Assembly: GCF_000296215.2 (NCBI RefSeq) | Contig: NZ_CP013949.1 | Location: 7,743,501 to 7,807,500 of the forward strand | Origin: Bradyrhizobium sp. CCGE-LA001 | GTDB taxonomy: Bacteria > Pseudomonadota > Alphaproteobacteria > Rhizobiales > Xanthobacteraceae | Direction of reading: 5' to 3' | Length of the DNA stretch: 64,000 bases | Part shown: in pieces, positions 8,559 through 18,355 of the stretch | How positions within the stretch are numbered: position 1 is the stretch's first letter | Layout: every line of letters starts with the position of its first letter | Position numbers and translations under genes: made by a program | Notes under the pieces: generated by a model | The model's database searches: none | What the model saw: the letters and a program-made list of their open reading frames with translations, nothing else | What the model was told of the DNA's origin: nothing

Positions 8559-9647
8559 CTACAACAACTCCTCGCAACCGAGATCGTCCACGGCCGCGAA
8601 CACCCGCTCCAGATTGTTCCACCAGATCACCGGCGGGATGTTGATGCTCCACTGCCAGACCGGTTTGGTGATGTGCCAGAGCACCGATCGACGATAGTCC
8701 TGGTCGAGTGTGCCTCGGGTGTAGCCGGCAACGCCGTGCTGCATCAGCGTCTGGTGATAATGGTTGAGCAAAGGCCGCTCGAGCGCCTGCCTGCGCTCCG
8801 GATACCACTGTGTGGCCATCATGTAGGCGAGGTCATTCGTCGGCACGTTGATGCGCCACTGGTCGAAGTCGAAGATGCGAACGGTATCCGTGACGCCCGA
8901 GCGCGGCAGCAGGAAATTCCAGGTATGGGCATCGCCGTGCGCGATGGTTACGTGGCGATGCGAATGGTAGCGTTGCAGTAGCAGCTCCGCCTTCTCGATA
9001 AAGCGCCGGTATAGGATACGCCGCTCCTCGCTGAGGCGGTCACCGAGCAGATCGGCGAAGCGATCATAGTGACCCGCGAAAGTATTAATGAGCTTCGCGC
9101 TGTCGTTGGGACTCGCCCAGGTACCGACGGTGTCTCCGAGACCGGAGTGGTCCCACCAAGATGCATGCCACCGGGCGAGCGCCGTGACGATCGCCATCGC
9201 CTGATCGCGCGAGGGCGGCAATGGCCAGTCGGCGGCGACCTCGTGGCTGTCGGTGAGGTCCTCGAGCAGGAGATGCCAGGCTTGGCTCTCCTCGTCAAAA
9301 TGGCCATCGTAGCAGCGCGGCACGATTTGCGACGGCATGTTCGGCGCAAGCCGAGTATAGAAGGCCACTTCCTGCCGACCGGAATTGGCCAGCGACTTGG
9401 CATAGGATGAATGTGGCATCTTGAGGATGACGGAGTGCGGGGCGCCAGCGGATTCCCCGACATACCGCAGCCCAAGGCGAACGACGTGCGATACGAGGGC
9501 CGGATGCTGATGCAGCACCTTCACCTCGCGCACCGCGCCAGCGTCCAGCACGCCGCCTTTGCGCAAGGCAGCCGTCAATCGGGCGGGCTCAACGACATCA
9601 GGCAATTGTGGAGTCGTCATAACCACGATGCCCCTGTCCCGCGTCAT
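8559..9647 (-). CDS. APH-fold phosphotransferase (aminoglycoside/ecdysteroid-kinase-like)
   Basis: A 362-residue kinase-fold protein. The catalytic loop HGDAHTWNFL (about 237-246) and the metal-binding FDFDQW (D260/D262) are intact, and K76 in VILKMP is a plausible ATP-binding lysine. The EDLTD segment (about 130) is typical of the ecdysteroid-kinase/DUF1679 branch. These enzymes phosphorylate hydroxylated small molecules, and the substrate cannot be read from sequence. It follows the chemoreceptor on the same strand by 46 bp. An internal ATG at 9620 is an alternative start; neither has a strong ribosome-binding site. Confidence 0.8.
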   Translation of the reverse strand: MTRDRGIVVMTTPQLPDVVEPARLTAALRKGGVLDAGAVREVKVLHQHPALVSHVVRLGLRYVGESAGAPHSVILKMPHSSYAKSLANSGRQEVAFYTRLAPNMPSQIVPRCYDGHFDEESQAWHLLLEDLTDSHEVAADWPLPPSRDQAMAIVTALARWHASWWDHSGLGDTVGTWASPNDSAKLINTFAGHYDRFADLLGDRLSEERRILYRRFIEKAELLLQRYHSHRHVTIAHGDAHTWNFLLPRSGVTDTVRIFDFDQWRINVPTNDLAYMMATQWYPERRQALERPLLNHYHQTLMQHGVAGYTRGTLDQDYRRSVLWHITKPVWQWSINIPPVIWWNNLERVFAAVDDLGCEELL

Positions 9648-9693
9648 ACTGCACGATCACGTTCCCAGGCACGACCGCGGCCCCTGGACCCGC

Positions 9694-11382
9694 TCAAGCC
9701 GCCGCGGTCGAGTCCCGCACCGTCCTCACCACGACCGACCGCAGCTGCTCGAGATTGGCCGACATGCCGGCGATCGCCTGCCTGACCTCCGCCGCGCGCT
9801 CATTCACGGAGGCGGCGTCGCGGCTGACATTACCTATCTTGATCGAAACCTCCTGCGCCGCGGACGCCGATTCGGAGATCGACCGCGTGATCTCCCGTGT
9901 TGCGGCATCCTGTTGCTCCATCGCAGTAGCGACCGAGGTCGCGACGCCATCGATCTCGACGATGTGTCCGCCCATGGTCTCGACGGCATCGACCGCGGCC
10001 TGCGTCGAGGTCTGGATCTCGGCGATTAGCCGCGCGATCTCCTCGGTGGACTTTGCGGTCTGGTCGGACAGGGATTTCACCTCAGCGGCAACCACCGCGA
10101 AGCCGCGGCCGGCCTCGCCGGCGCGCGCCGCTTCGATCGTGGCGTTGAGCGCCAGGAGGTTGGTCTGGCCGGCGATGCCGCCGATGAGGTCGGAGACCTC
10201 GGCGATCTTCCTGACCGAACCGGCCAATGCCTGGATGGTCGACCGCGCCTGCTCGCGGCCGGCAACCGCAGATTTGGTAACCGTGCTGGTCCGCGCGACC
10301 TGGCTCGCGATCTCGCGGATCGAGGCGCTCAGTTCTTCCGCCGCAGCCGAGACGGTCTGCGAGCTGCCGAGGGCCTGGGTGGAGGCTGCAGCAACAGCCT
10401 GCGACTGTGCCGAGAGCGAGCTTGCGATCTCGGACAGGCTGGTGGCGGCCCGCTCCACGCCATGGCTCGCCGCGCTCGCGGTGTCGACCGAGCGGCCGGT
10501 CTCGCGCTCGACGGTCTCGGCCATCTGCTGCAGGGCGCCGCGCTTGGCCAGCGCAGCCTCCTGCTCCTGTCGCAACTGCTCCTCGCGCAGGCGGGAATTC
10601 TCCATCGCCGCCTGCTTGAACACCACGAGCGCACCGGCCATCGAACCGACCTCGTCCCGGCGGTGCGCGAAAGGAATGTCGGCGGCGAGGTCGCCGGTCG
10701 CGAGCTTCTGCATCGTGTCCGTCATGCGCACGATCGGGCGCACCACGCCGAGCGCGACGCCGAGCAGCCCCGCGGCAATGAAGGCGAGCACGGCAGCGGC
10801 GACGCCGAGGAGGATGTAGAGCATCGAGCTGTCGCGGTCGGCGGCCAGCTTCTCCATCGCGGCATTCTGCTTGTTGGCGTTCTCGACGATGCTGTCGATG
10901 ACGGCGCGATGCGCGGTGTAGGCCTCCTTCAGCTGCGCATAGGCGCGCTCGGCAGCGGCCGCATCCTTGGCCTTGAGGGCCGGAAGGAGCTGGTCGGACG
11001 CCTTCCAGAATTTCTGCACCTCGGCATCGGATTTCGACACCAGCGCGGTCTTCAGATCGGCTGCGAGGCTGGAGGAGACCCAGAATGCCTTGCGCTCGTC
11101 GTAATCCTTGCGGAGCTGGACCAGGCGCTCGCCATGGGCGGCAAGCTGGTCCGGCTCGCGCATGGCGAGGGTGGCCTCGAGATAGGCCTCGATGATGTAT
11201 TCCGGCGGCGGCAGGATATCGGCGATGAGGTCGTTGCCGAGCTTGATGTCGGAATAGAGCGGGCCTCCGACCTTGAGCTCGCGCAGGGTGTAGAGGCTGG
11301 TGGAGACGACGGCGGTGAAGCCGATGGCGAGAACGATCCCGAACGCAATGATCGCTGAAGACAACGACAGACGAAATTTCAT
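9694..11382 (-). CDS. Methyl-accepting chemotaxis protein
   Basis: A 562-residue inner-membrane chemoreceptor. An N-terminal membrane helix (about 5-28) is followed by a periplasmic four-helix-type sensor of about 150 residues and a second helix (LYILLGVAAAVLAFIAAGLLG). A HAMP segment (RPIVRMTDTMQKLATGDL) and a long cytoplasmic signalling coiled coil come next. The hairpin tip IGGIAGQTNLLALNATIEAA, which contacts CheA/CheW, is perfect. ATG 11382 begins MKFRLSLSSAI; longer readings have no start signal. It lies downstream of pcaHG, so a role in aromatic-compound taxis is possible but unproved; a terminator-like hairpin separates them. Confidence 0.95.
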   Translation of the reverse strand: MKFRLSLSSAIIAFGIVLAIGFTAVVSTSLYTLRELKVGGPLYSDIKLGNDLIADILPPPEYIIEAYLEATLAMREPDQLAAHGERLVQLRKDYDERKAFWVSSSLAADLKTALVSKSDAEVQKFWKASDQLLPALKAKDAAAAERAYAQLKEAYTAHRAVIDSIVENANKQNAAMEKLAADRDSSMLYILLGVAAAVLAFIAAGLLGVALGVVRPIVRMTDTMQKLATGDLAADIPFAHRRDEVGSMAGALVVFKQAAMENSRLREEQLRQEQEAALAKRGALQQMAETVERETGRSVDTASAASHGVERAATSLSEIASSLSAQSQAVAAASTQALGSSQTVSAAAEELSASIREIASQVARTSTVTKSAVAGREQARSTIQALAGSVRKIAEVSDLIGGIAGQTNLLALNATIEAARAGEAGRGFAVVAAEVKSLSDQTAKSTEEIARLIAEIQTSTQAAVDAVETMGGHIVEIDGVATSVATAMEQQDAATREITRSISESASAAQEVSIKIGNVSRDAASVNERAAEVRQAIAGMSANLEQLRSVVVRTVRDSTAAA

Positions 11383-11598
11383 GAAAATAATCCGGTGTGC
11401 GTGTCGAAACCGGAGTGACCCTAAACGAATACGGTAAATACGGAATTGCTTCGCGCCGGAATTGTATCGCGCGAACTCCGCACAACTACGGGAATTGAGC
11501 GTCAAGCCATCGATTTGGGTCAGCCAGGCTGACGCACAAGCGTGGCAAGAATGCCTAACGCAACGCAGCGCCTGCCGTCAGTGCACGAAATGAGAAAC

Positions 11599-11629
11599 GC
11601 GCGCCCGGTGACCAGGCCGCCGGGCGCGC
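11599..11629 (-). terminator. Strong hairpin just after pcaG
   Basis: GCGCGCCCGG (11599-11608) pairs perfectly with CCGGGCGCGC (11620-11629) around an 11-base loop. It begins 7 bp beyond the pcaG stop. On the minus strand it is followed by a modest T-rich run (GTTTCTCATTTC), so it may act as a terminator for the pca transcript. Confidence 0.6.
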
Positions 11630-11635
11630 ATTGCC

Positions 11636-12238
11636 TCACACGTCGAAGAACACCGTTTCGTTGTCGCCCTGGAGCCTGAGATCGAGACGGTAAACCGACT
11701 TGCCGGCCTCGCACACCGCGGTCAGCGTGGCGCGGCGGTCGGCCGGCACCAGCGCCAGCACAGGATCGGCGGCGTTCCCGGCCTCGTCGCTGAAATAGAT
11801 GCGAGTGTAGAGATGCCGCAGCATGCCGCGGGCAAAAACCGCGACCAGGATGTGCGGCGCCTGCGGCTTGCCGTCGGGATCCGGCACCGTCCCGGGCTTG
11901 ATGGTCTCGAACGCGTAATTGCCGTCCTTGTCGGTGCCGCAGCGGGCGAAGCCGCGGAAGCTCGCATTCGGCAGCGCGCGCTTGTCCTGCGGATCGGCAA
12001 AGCGCCCCTGCGCATCCGCCTGCCAGATCTCCAACATGCAATCGGGCACGGCGACGCCGTCGCCGTCGAACACGCGGCCCTCGATGCGGATACGGTTGCC
12101 GGAGACGTCGGGCGTCAGCGTCGAGTTGGTGAACGCGTCGTTCCAGGCATATTCGCCGTTCGGTGTCAGGCCGTATTTGAAGAACGGGCCGACCGTCTGC
12201 GATGGGGTGATGCCGTTGTCCTTCACGCTTTCCTGCAC
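11636..12238 (-). CDS. pcaG: Protocatechuate 3,4-dioxygenase alpha subunit
   Basis: The 200-residue alpha subunit of the intradiol enzyme that opens protocatechuate to 3-carboxy-cis,cis-muconate. It has the shared intradiol beta-sandwich (TVGPFFKYGL near 15-24, IRIEGRVFDGDG, CMLEIWQADAQGRF, RGFARCGTDKDGNYAFETIKPG). As usual for alpha subunits, the catalytic iron ligands are absent; these lie in the beta subunit. Translation most likely begins at GTG 12238, one base after the pcaH stop, with GGAG 10 bases upstream inside pcaH. That spacing indicates tight coupling and 1:1 production of the two subunits. Confidence 0.96.
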   Translation of the reverse strand: MQESVKDNGITPSQTVGPFFKYGLTPNGEYAWNDAFTNSTLTPDVSGNRIRIEGRVFDGDGVAVPDCMLEIWQADAQGRFADPQDKRALPNASFRGFARCGTDKDGNYAFETIKPGTVPDPDGKPQAPHILVAVFARGMLRHLYTRIYFSDEAGNAADPVLALVPADRRATLTAVCEAGKSVYRLDLRLQGDNETVFFDV

Positions 12239-12239
12239 G

Positions 12240-12941
12240 TTACTTGGTCTCCATGGGGGTGGCGTTCTTGCCGCGCAGCACGATGTCGAAGCGGTAGCAC
12301 AGCGCCCATTCGGGTTGGGTGTTCTCGAGATCGAACGAGGAGACCATCCGCGCCCGCGCCTTCTCGTCCGGCACCGAATTGAAGATCGGATCGAACGGGA
12401 ACAGCGGATCGTTCGGAAAATACATCTGCGTCACGAGACGCGTCACGAAGGAATGGCCGAACACCGACAGGTGGATGTGCGCCGGACGCCAGGCATTGTG
12501 GTGATTGCCCCAGGGATAGGCGCCGGGCTTGATGCTGACGAAGCGGTAGTAGCCGGCGGCATCGCTGACGGTGCGGCCTGCACCGGTGAAGTTCGGATCG
12601 AGCGGCGCAGGGTGCTGGTCACGAACGTGCACGTAGCGGCCGCAGGCATTGGCCTGCCAGATCTCGACCAGCGTATTGGCGACCCCGCGGCCGTCCTCGT
12701 CGCGGACATGGCCGTGCACGATGATGCGCTCGCCGATCGGCTCGCCCGCATGCTGGGTGGTGAGGTCGCTATCGCCCTCGCGCACGGTCTCGTGGCCGTA
12801 GACCGGGCCGGTCAGCTCCGACAGCGTGTGGCGCATCGGGATCAAGGGCTTGTTCGGCGCACGCTTGATCGAGCTCTTGTACTCGGGCGACAGCGGCAGC
12901 GGATGCGCCTTGTTGCTGTCGACGGGATAGATGAATGTCAT
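12240..12941 (-). CDS. pcaH: Protocatechuate 3,4-dioxygenase beta subunit
   Basis: The 233-residue catalytic subunit. The Fe(III) ligand set can be read: Tyr in VHVRDQHPAPL-type context, Tyr in KPGAYPWGNHHN, and His/His in RPAHIHLSVFG. LSELTGPVYGHE is the usual N-terminal family signature. With pcaG it forms the (alpha-beta-Fe) enzyme of the beta-ketoadipate pathway. The upstream gap (12942-13069) carries an AT-rich palindrome that may be an operator or promoter. The intradiol gene upstream is on the same strand but 128 bp away, so it may have its own transcript. pcaB, pcaC, pcaD, pcaI and pcaJ are not in the window. Confidence 0.96.
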   Translation of the reverse strand: MTFIYPVDSNKAHPLPLSPEYKSSIKRAPNKPLIPMRHTLSELTGPVYGHETVREGDSDLTTQHAGEPIGERIIVHGHVRDEDGRGVANTLVEIWQANACGRYVHVRDQHPAPLDPNFTGAGRTVSDAAGYYRFVSIKPGAYPWGNHHNAWRPAHIHLSVFGHSFVTRLVTQMYFPNDPLFPFDPIFNSVPDEKARARMVSSFDLENTQPEWALCYRFDIVLRGKNATPMETK

Positions 12942-12997
12942 GGGCGAACTCCTCCCCGGCCATTGTCGATCCGGCCGGTCAACACTTCCACTAATTA

Positions 12998-13010
12998 TTA
13001 TAGGATATAA
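12998..13010 (-). promoter_or_regulatory. AT-rich palindrome upstream of pcaH
   Basis: TTATA-GGA-TATAA is a short perfect palindrome inside a 28-bp AT-rich island flanked by two CTAATT repeats (12991 and 13011). The minus strand reads TATAAT within it, a possible -10 box for pcaHG. The island stands out sharply from the GC-rich surroundings. Confidence 0.45.
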
Positions 13011-13069
13011 CTAATTTGGGGAAGCGGGTTTGGCGCTCCCTTCAAGGCCGCATCCGGCACGGGAACGCA

Positions 13070-13963
13070 TTATTTGATCGGCGGCCGCGGCAACACCGCT
13101 TCGCCGGCTTCGAGCCGGTAGGTGTGATCGAGCGAATACCAGGGCCCGGTGACCTCGCCCGCGCTCGGATGCGGCGTCTCATGGCGTACGAAATTGCCGA
13201 TCAGCGCCTGCGTTACCCCGAACTGCACGTCGCTGTCGATGTGGGGATCGTTGGGATCATAGACCTGCGAGATCAGCACCTTGAATCCGGGCTTGAAGAT
13301 CAGGGCATGCAGATGCGCAGGCCGATACGGGTGCCGGCTTTGCGCCTTCAACAGGCGGCCGACCACGCCATCGGTCGGAATGGGATAGCCGACCATCATC
13401 ACCGAACGGAAGGAGAAGCGTCCATCCGCGCCGGTCGTCAGCTTGCCGCGCAGGTTCATGTCGGCCTGATCGGGGTCCTGGTTTTCATAGAGTCCGACGG
13501 GCGAAGCATGCCAGACGTCGACCTCTGCGCCGGCGACCGGATTGCCGCTCTTGTCGACCACACGGCCGTTGACGAACAGCGGCGCACCCGGGGTCTCGGA
13601 CCGTACAATCGATCCGCCGTTCTCGACACGCGGCGAGTTGAAGCGCCAGAACGGTCCGAGCAGCGATTGGTCAGTTTCGGTATTACCCTGATCGCCGTTG
13701 TTCAGCAGGCAAACCAGCGGCGAGACGCCGAGCGAGCCCGCCATCAGCACGACTTCGTTGTGCGTGTCGGTCGTCAGCTTGCCGAGCTCGGCGATCACGG
13801 CCGTGGCGTCGCGGAATTCCTTCTCGGTCAAGCGAACGTCGCGAACGAAGCCGTGGAGATGCTTGACCAGCGAGATCATGATCTGGCGCATCCGCGGATC
13901 GGTGGTCCGTTCCATCACGGCCAGGGCCGCCGTCGTGACGTCCTGCTCGCGCGCGATGATCAT
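13070..13963 (-). CDS. Intradiol dioxygenase, probably hydroxyquinol 1,2-dioxygenase
   Basis: A 297-residue ring-cleaving enzyme with an N-terminal helical dimerisation domain (about 5-100) and a C-terminal intradiol beta-sandwich. Iron ligands are present: Tyr in GLYENQDP, Tyr in VGYPIPTDG and His/His in RPAHLHALI. The stretch HASPVGLYENQDPDQADMNL is characteristic of the hydroxyquinol/chlorocatechol branch rather than catechol 1,2-dioxygenase. The predicted reaction is hydroxyquinol to maleylacetate, which can feed 3-oxoadipate. ATG 13963 is supported by GGAGGT 4 bases upstream. It sits between pcaF and pcaH on the same strand. Confidence 0.85.
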   Translation of the reverse strand: MIIAREQDVTTAALAVMERTTDPRMRQIMISLVKHLHGFVRDVRLTEKEFRDATAVIAELGKLTTDTHNEVVLMAGSLGVSPLVCLLNNGDQGNTETDQSLLGPFWRFNSPRVENGGSIVRSETPGAPLFVNGRVVDKSGNPVAGAEVDVWHASPVGLYENQDPDQADMNLRGKLTTGADGRFSFRSVMMVGYPIPTDGVVGRLLKAQSRHPYRPAHLHALIFKPGFKVLISQVYDPNDPHIDSDVQFGVTQALIGNFVRHETPHPSAGEVTGPWYSLDHTYRLEAGEAVLPRPPIK

Positions 13964-13981
13964 GGTCACCTCCCGATCGCT

Positions 13982-14065
13982 CGTCATTCCGGGGCAGCCC
14001 GACAGGGCTGAACCCGGAATCTCGAGATGCCGGATTCCGCTCTAACGAGCGGCTCCGGGATGACG
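13982..14065. repeat. Palindromic intergenic repeat inside the pca cluster
   Basis: CGTCATTCCGGGG at the left faces CTCCGGGATGACG at the right, with inner inverted pieces (CCCGGAATCTCGAGA / GCCGGATTCC). It lies between pcaF and the hydroxyquinol-type gene, partly overlapping the hairpin at the pcaF stop. Confidence 0.7.
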
Positions 14066-14082
14066 GTCCACTTCGTGGACCG

Positions 14083-14084
<2 letters not shown>
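14062..14084 (-). terminator. Perfect 10-bp hairpin overlapping the pcaF stop
   Basis: GACGGTCCAC-TTC-GTGGACCGTC forms a 10-bp stem with a 3-base loop. It overlaps the pcaF TGA (14083-14085) by two bases. No T-run follows on the minus strand, so it may protect or process mRNA rather than terminate it. Confidence 0.5.
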
Positions 14085-15291
<1,207 letters not shown>

Positions 15292-15508
15292 CGTTGTTCT
15301 CCCTGAATGCCGCGATCCGGCCCAATTTCTTCAATGTCGGCGGAGTTTTAGGAGCGCGCCCGCGGCAGGTCAATTGACGGTTTCTTGCGCGTTCCGAAGG
15401 GGTAGCTGGCTGCTGGCGCATGCCGCGGGTGCGGACAACGTGGAAAACCTCCCCTCCCCGGCCAAACCGATAGGAGCAGGTGCCGAAATTTTGTAGGTTG
15501 CGCCGCCC

Positions 15509-18244
15509 ATGACGATGCAACAGCCGATACCCGCCCCGCCCCCGGATGACACGCCTATGCAGCAGCCCGAGACTGCCGCGCGCGTCACGCCGATGATGGA
15601 ACAGTATCTCGAAATCAAGGCGGCGCATCAGGGCCTCCTGCTGTTCTACCGGATGGGCGACTTCTACGAATTGTTCTTCGAGGACGCCGAGATCGCCTCG
15701 CGGACGCTCGGCATCGTCCTGACCAAGCGCGGTAAGCATCAGGGCGCCGACATTCCGATGTGCGGCGTGCCGGTCGAGCGCTCCGAGGACTATCTGCATC
15801 GCCTGATCTCGGCCGGCCACCGGGTCGCCGTGTGCGAGCAGACCGAGGATCCCGCGGCAGCGAAAGCGCGCGGCAACAAGAGCGTGGTGCGCCGCGGCGT
15901 GGTGCGGCTGGTCACACCGGGCACGCTGACCGAGGACACGCTGCTGGATGCGCGTGCCAACAACTATCTGCTGGCGATCGCGCGGGCGCGCTCCTCCGCG
16001 GGTGGCGACCGCTTCGGTCTCGCCTGGATCGACATCTCGACCGCCGAATTCATGGTGACGGAAGCGTCCGGCGGCGAGCTCGCCGCGACGCTGGCACGCA
16101 TCAATCCGAACGAGGCTGTTGTCACCGACGCGCTCTATAACGACAGCGAACTCGGACAGACCCTGCGCGAGCTGCCGGCGGTGACGCCGCTGACCCGCGA
16201 CGTGTTCGACGGCGCCACTGCCGAGAAACGGCTGTGCGATTATTTCGCAGTCGCGACCATGGACGGGCTGGCGCAGCTGACGCGGCTTGAGGCCACTGCC
16301 GCGGCCGCCGCCGTCACCTATGTCGACCGCACCCAGGTCGGCAAGCACCCGCCGCTGTCGCCGCCCGCGCGCGAAGCTTCGGGTGCCACCATGGCGATCG
16401 ACCCCGCCACCCGCGCCAATCTCGAGCTGACGCGGACGCTCGCCGGCGAACGCCGCGGCTCGCTGCTCGACGCCATCGACTGTACCGTGACCTCAGCGGG
16501 CTCGCGCCTGCTGGCGCAGCGGCTGGCTGCGCCGCTGACCGATGCGCCGGCGATCGCACGGCGGCTCGATGCCGTCGGTGCCTTCGTTGCCGATTCCGCG
16601 GCGCGCGAGGACATCCGCAGCATCCTGCGCGGCGCGCCCGATATGTCGCGCGCCTTGGCCCGGCTCTCGGTCGGCCGCGGCGGACCGCGAGATCTCGCAG
16701 GTTTGCGCGACGGCATCATCGCCGCCGACCAGGCGCTGGCACGGCTTGGCGAACTGGACCAGCCGCCGCAGGAGATCGCGGCGGTGATGGCGGCGCTGCA
16801 ACGGCCATCGCGCGAGCTCGCTGCGGAATTTGCCCGTGCGCTCGACGAGCAATTGCCGCTGATCAAGCGCGACGGCGGCTTCGTGCGTCAGGGCTATGAG
16901 CCCGCGCTCGACGAAGCGCGCAATTTGCGCGATGCCTCGCGCCTCGTGGTAGCCTCGATGCAGGCTCGCTACGCCGACCAGACCGGCGTGAAGGCGCTGA
17001 AGATCCGGCACAACAACGTGCTCGGCTATTTCGTCGAGGTCACCGCCCAGCACGGCGACAAGCTGATGTCGGCGCCGCTGAACGCGACCTTCATCCACCG
17101 CCAAACGCTGGCGGGACAGGTGCGCTTCACGACGTCGGAGCTCGGCGAGATCGAGGCCAAGATCGCCAATGCCGGCGACCGCGCACTCGGCCTCGAGCTC
17201 GAGATCTTCGAGCGGCTCTGCGCCAAGGCGCTCGAGATCAGCGAAGACTTGCGCGCCGCCGCACACGGCTTTGCGCTGCTCGACGTCGCGACCTCGCTCG
17301 CCAAGCTTGCGGTCGACGAAAACTATGTGCGCCCCGAGGTCGATGGCTCGCTCGGCTTTGCTATCGATGCCGGCCGCCATCCGGTCGTGGAGCAGGCCCT
17401 CAAGCGCAATGGTGAGCCGTTCATCGCCAATGCCTGCGATCTCTCGCCGGCGCCCGCGCAGAAGTCGGGCCAGCTCTGGCTCCTCACCGGACCCAACATG
17501 GCCGGCAAATCGACTTTCCTGCGCCAGAACGCGCTGATCGCGCTGCTGGCGCAGATCGGCAGCTTCGTGCCGGCCACGCGCGCGCGCATCGGCATCGTCG
17601 ACCGGCTGTTCTCGCGCGTCGGCGCCGCCGACGATCTCGCCCGCGGCCGCTCCACCTTCATGGTGGAGATGGTCGAGACCGCCGCGATCCTCAACCAGGC
17701 CGGCGAGCGCGCCCTCGTGATCCTGGACGAGATCGGCCGCGGTACCGCAACCTTCGACGGCCTCTCGATCGCCTGGGCCGCGATCGAGCATCTGCACGAA
17801 AGCAATCGCTGCCGGACGTTGTTCGCGACGCATTATCACGAGCTCACCGCGCTCGCGGCAAAACTGCCGCGCATGTTCAACGCGACCGTGCGCGTGAAGG
17901 AGTGGCAGGGCAATGTCGTCTTCCTGCACGAGGTGCTGCCGGGCTCGGCCGACCGCTCCTACGGCATCCAGGTGGCGAAGCTCGCCGGCCTGCCGCCGGC
18001 CGTGATCACGCGCGCCAAATCGGTGCTCTCCAAGCTGGAAGCACAGGACCGCGGCCAGACCGCGCGGGCGCTGGTCGACGACCTGCCGCTGTTCGCCGTG
18101 CCTTCGCGCGCCGCCGCGGAAGCCGCGCCGCCGAGCGAAGCCGAGCTCTTAATGGAAGCCGTGAAGGCGCTGCATCCCGACGAGATGTCGCCGCGCGAAG
18201 CGCTAGATGCGCTGTATAAGCTGAAGGCCAAGCTGCCGAATTAG
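15509..18244 (+). CDS. mutS: DNA mismatch repair protein MutS
   Basis: A full-length 911-residue mismatch sensor. The mismatch-wedge motif is DFYELF (F52, Y53, E54). Connector, core and clamp domains follow. The ABC-type ATPase has Walker A TGPNMAGKST (near 661-670), Walker B LVILDEIGRGT and the helix-turn-helix tail region. MutS recruits MutL to mispairs after replication. The 217-bp gap from pcaF (15292-15508) is divergent and holds both promoters; I see no further gene in it. The gene converges on the GrlR-like gene. Confidence 0.98.
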   Translation: MTMQQPIPAPPPDDTPMQQPETAARVTPMMEQYLEIKAAHQGLLLFYRMGDFYELFFEDAEIASRTLGIVLTKRGKHQGADIPMCGVPVERSEDYLHRLISAGHRVAVCEQTEDPAAAKARGNKSVVRRGVVRLVTPGTLTEDTLLDARANNYLLAIARARSSAGGDRFGLAWIDISTAEFMVTEASGGELAATLARINPNEAVVTDALYNDSELGQTLRELPAVTPLTRDVFDGATAEKRLCDYFAVATMDGLAQLTRLEATAAAAAVTYVDRTQVGKHPPLSPPAREASGATMAIDPATRANLELTRTLAGERRGSLLDAIDCTVTSAGSRLLAQRLAAPLTDAPAIARRLDAVGAFVADSAAREDIRSILRGAPDMSRALARLSVGRGGPRDLAGLRDGIIAADQALARLGELDQPPQEIAAVMAALQRPSRELAAEFARALDEQLPLIKRDGGFVRQGYEPALDEARNLRDASRLVVASMQARYADQTGVKALKIRHNNVLGYFVEVTAQHGDKLMSAPLNATFIHRQTLAGQVRFTTSELGEIEAKIANAGDRALGLELEIFERLCAKALEISEDLRAAAHGFALLDVATSLAKLAVDENYVRPEVDGSLGFAIDAGRHPVVEQALKRNGEPFIANACDLSPAPAQKSGQLWLLTGPNMAGKSTFLRQNALIALLAQIGSFVPATRARIGIVDRLFSRVGAADDLARGRSTFMVEMVETAAILNQAGERALVILDEIGRGTATFDGLSIAWAAIEHLHESNRCRTLFATHYHELTALAAKLPRMFNATVRVKEWQGNVVFLHEVLPGSADRSYGIQVAKLAGLPPAVITRAKSVLSKLEAQDRGQTARALVDDLPLFAVPSRAAAEAAPPSEAELLMEAVKALHPDEMSPREALDALYKLKAKLPN

Positions 18245-18355
18245 TGCCAACGAACCTTCTAACGACCAGATCATGATCCCAAGCTGAGGCATGCCATCGC
18301 CTGCACTGCCTGTGCTCTCGGCGTCGGCTTGGCCGTGTTCGCCGGGTACTCGCTG

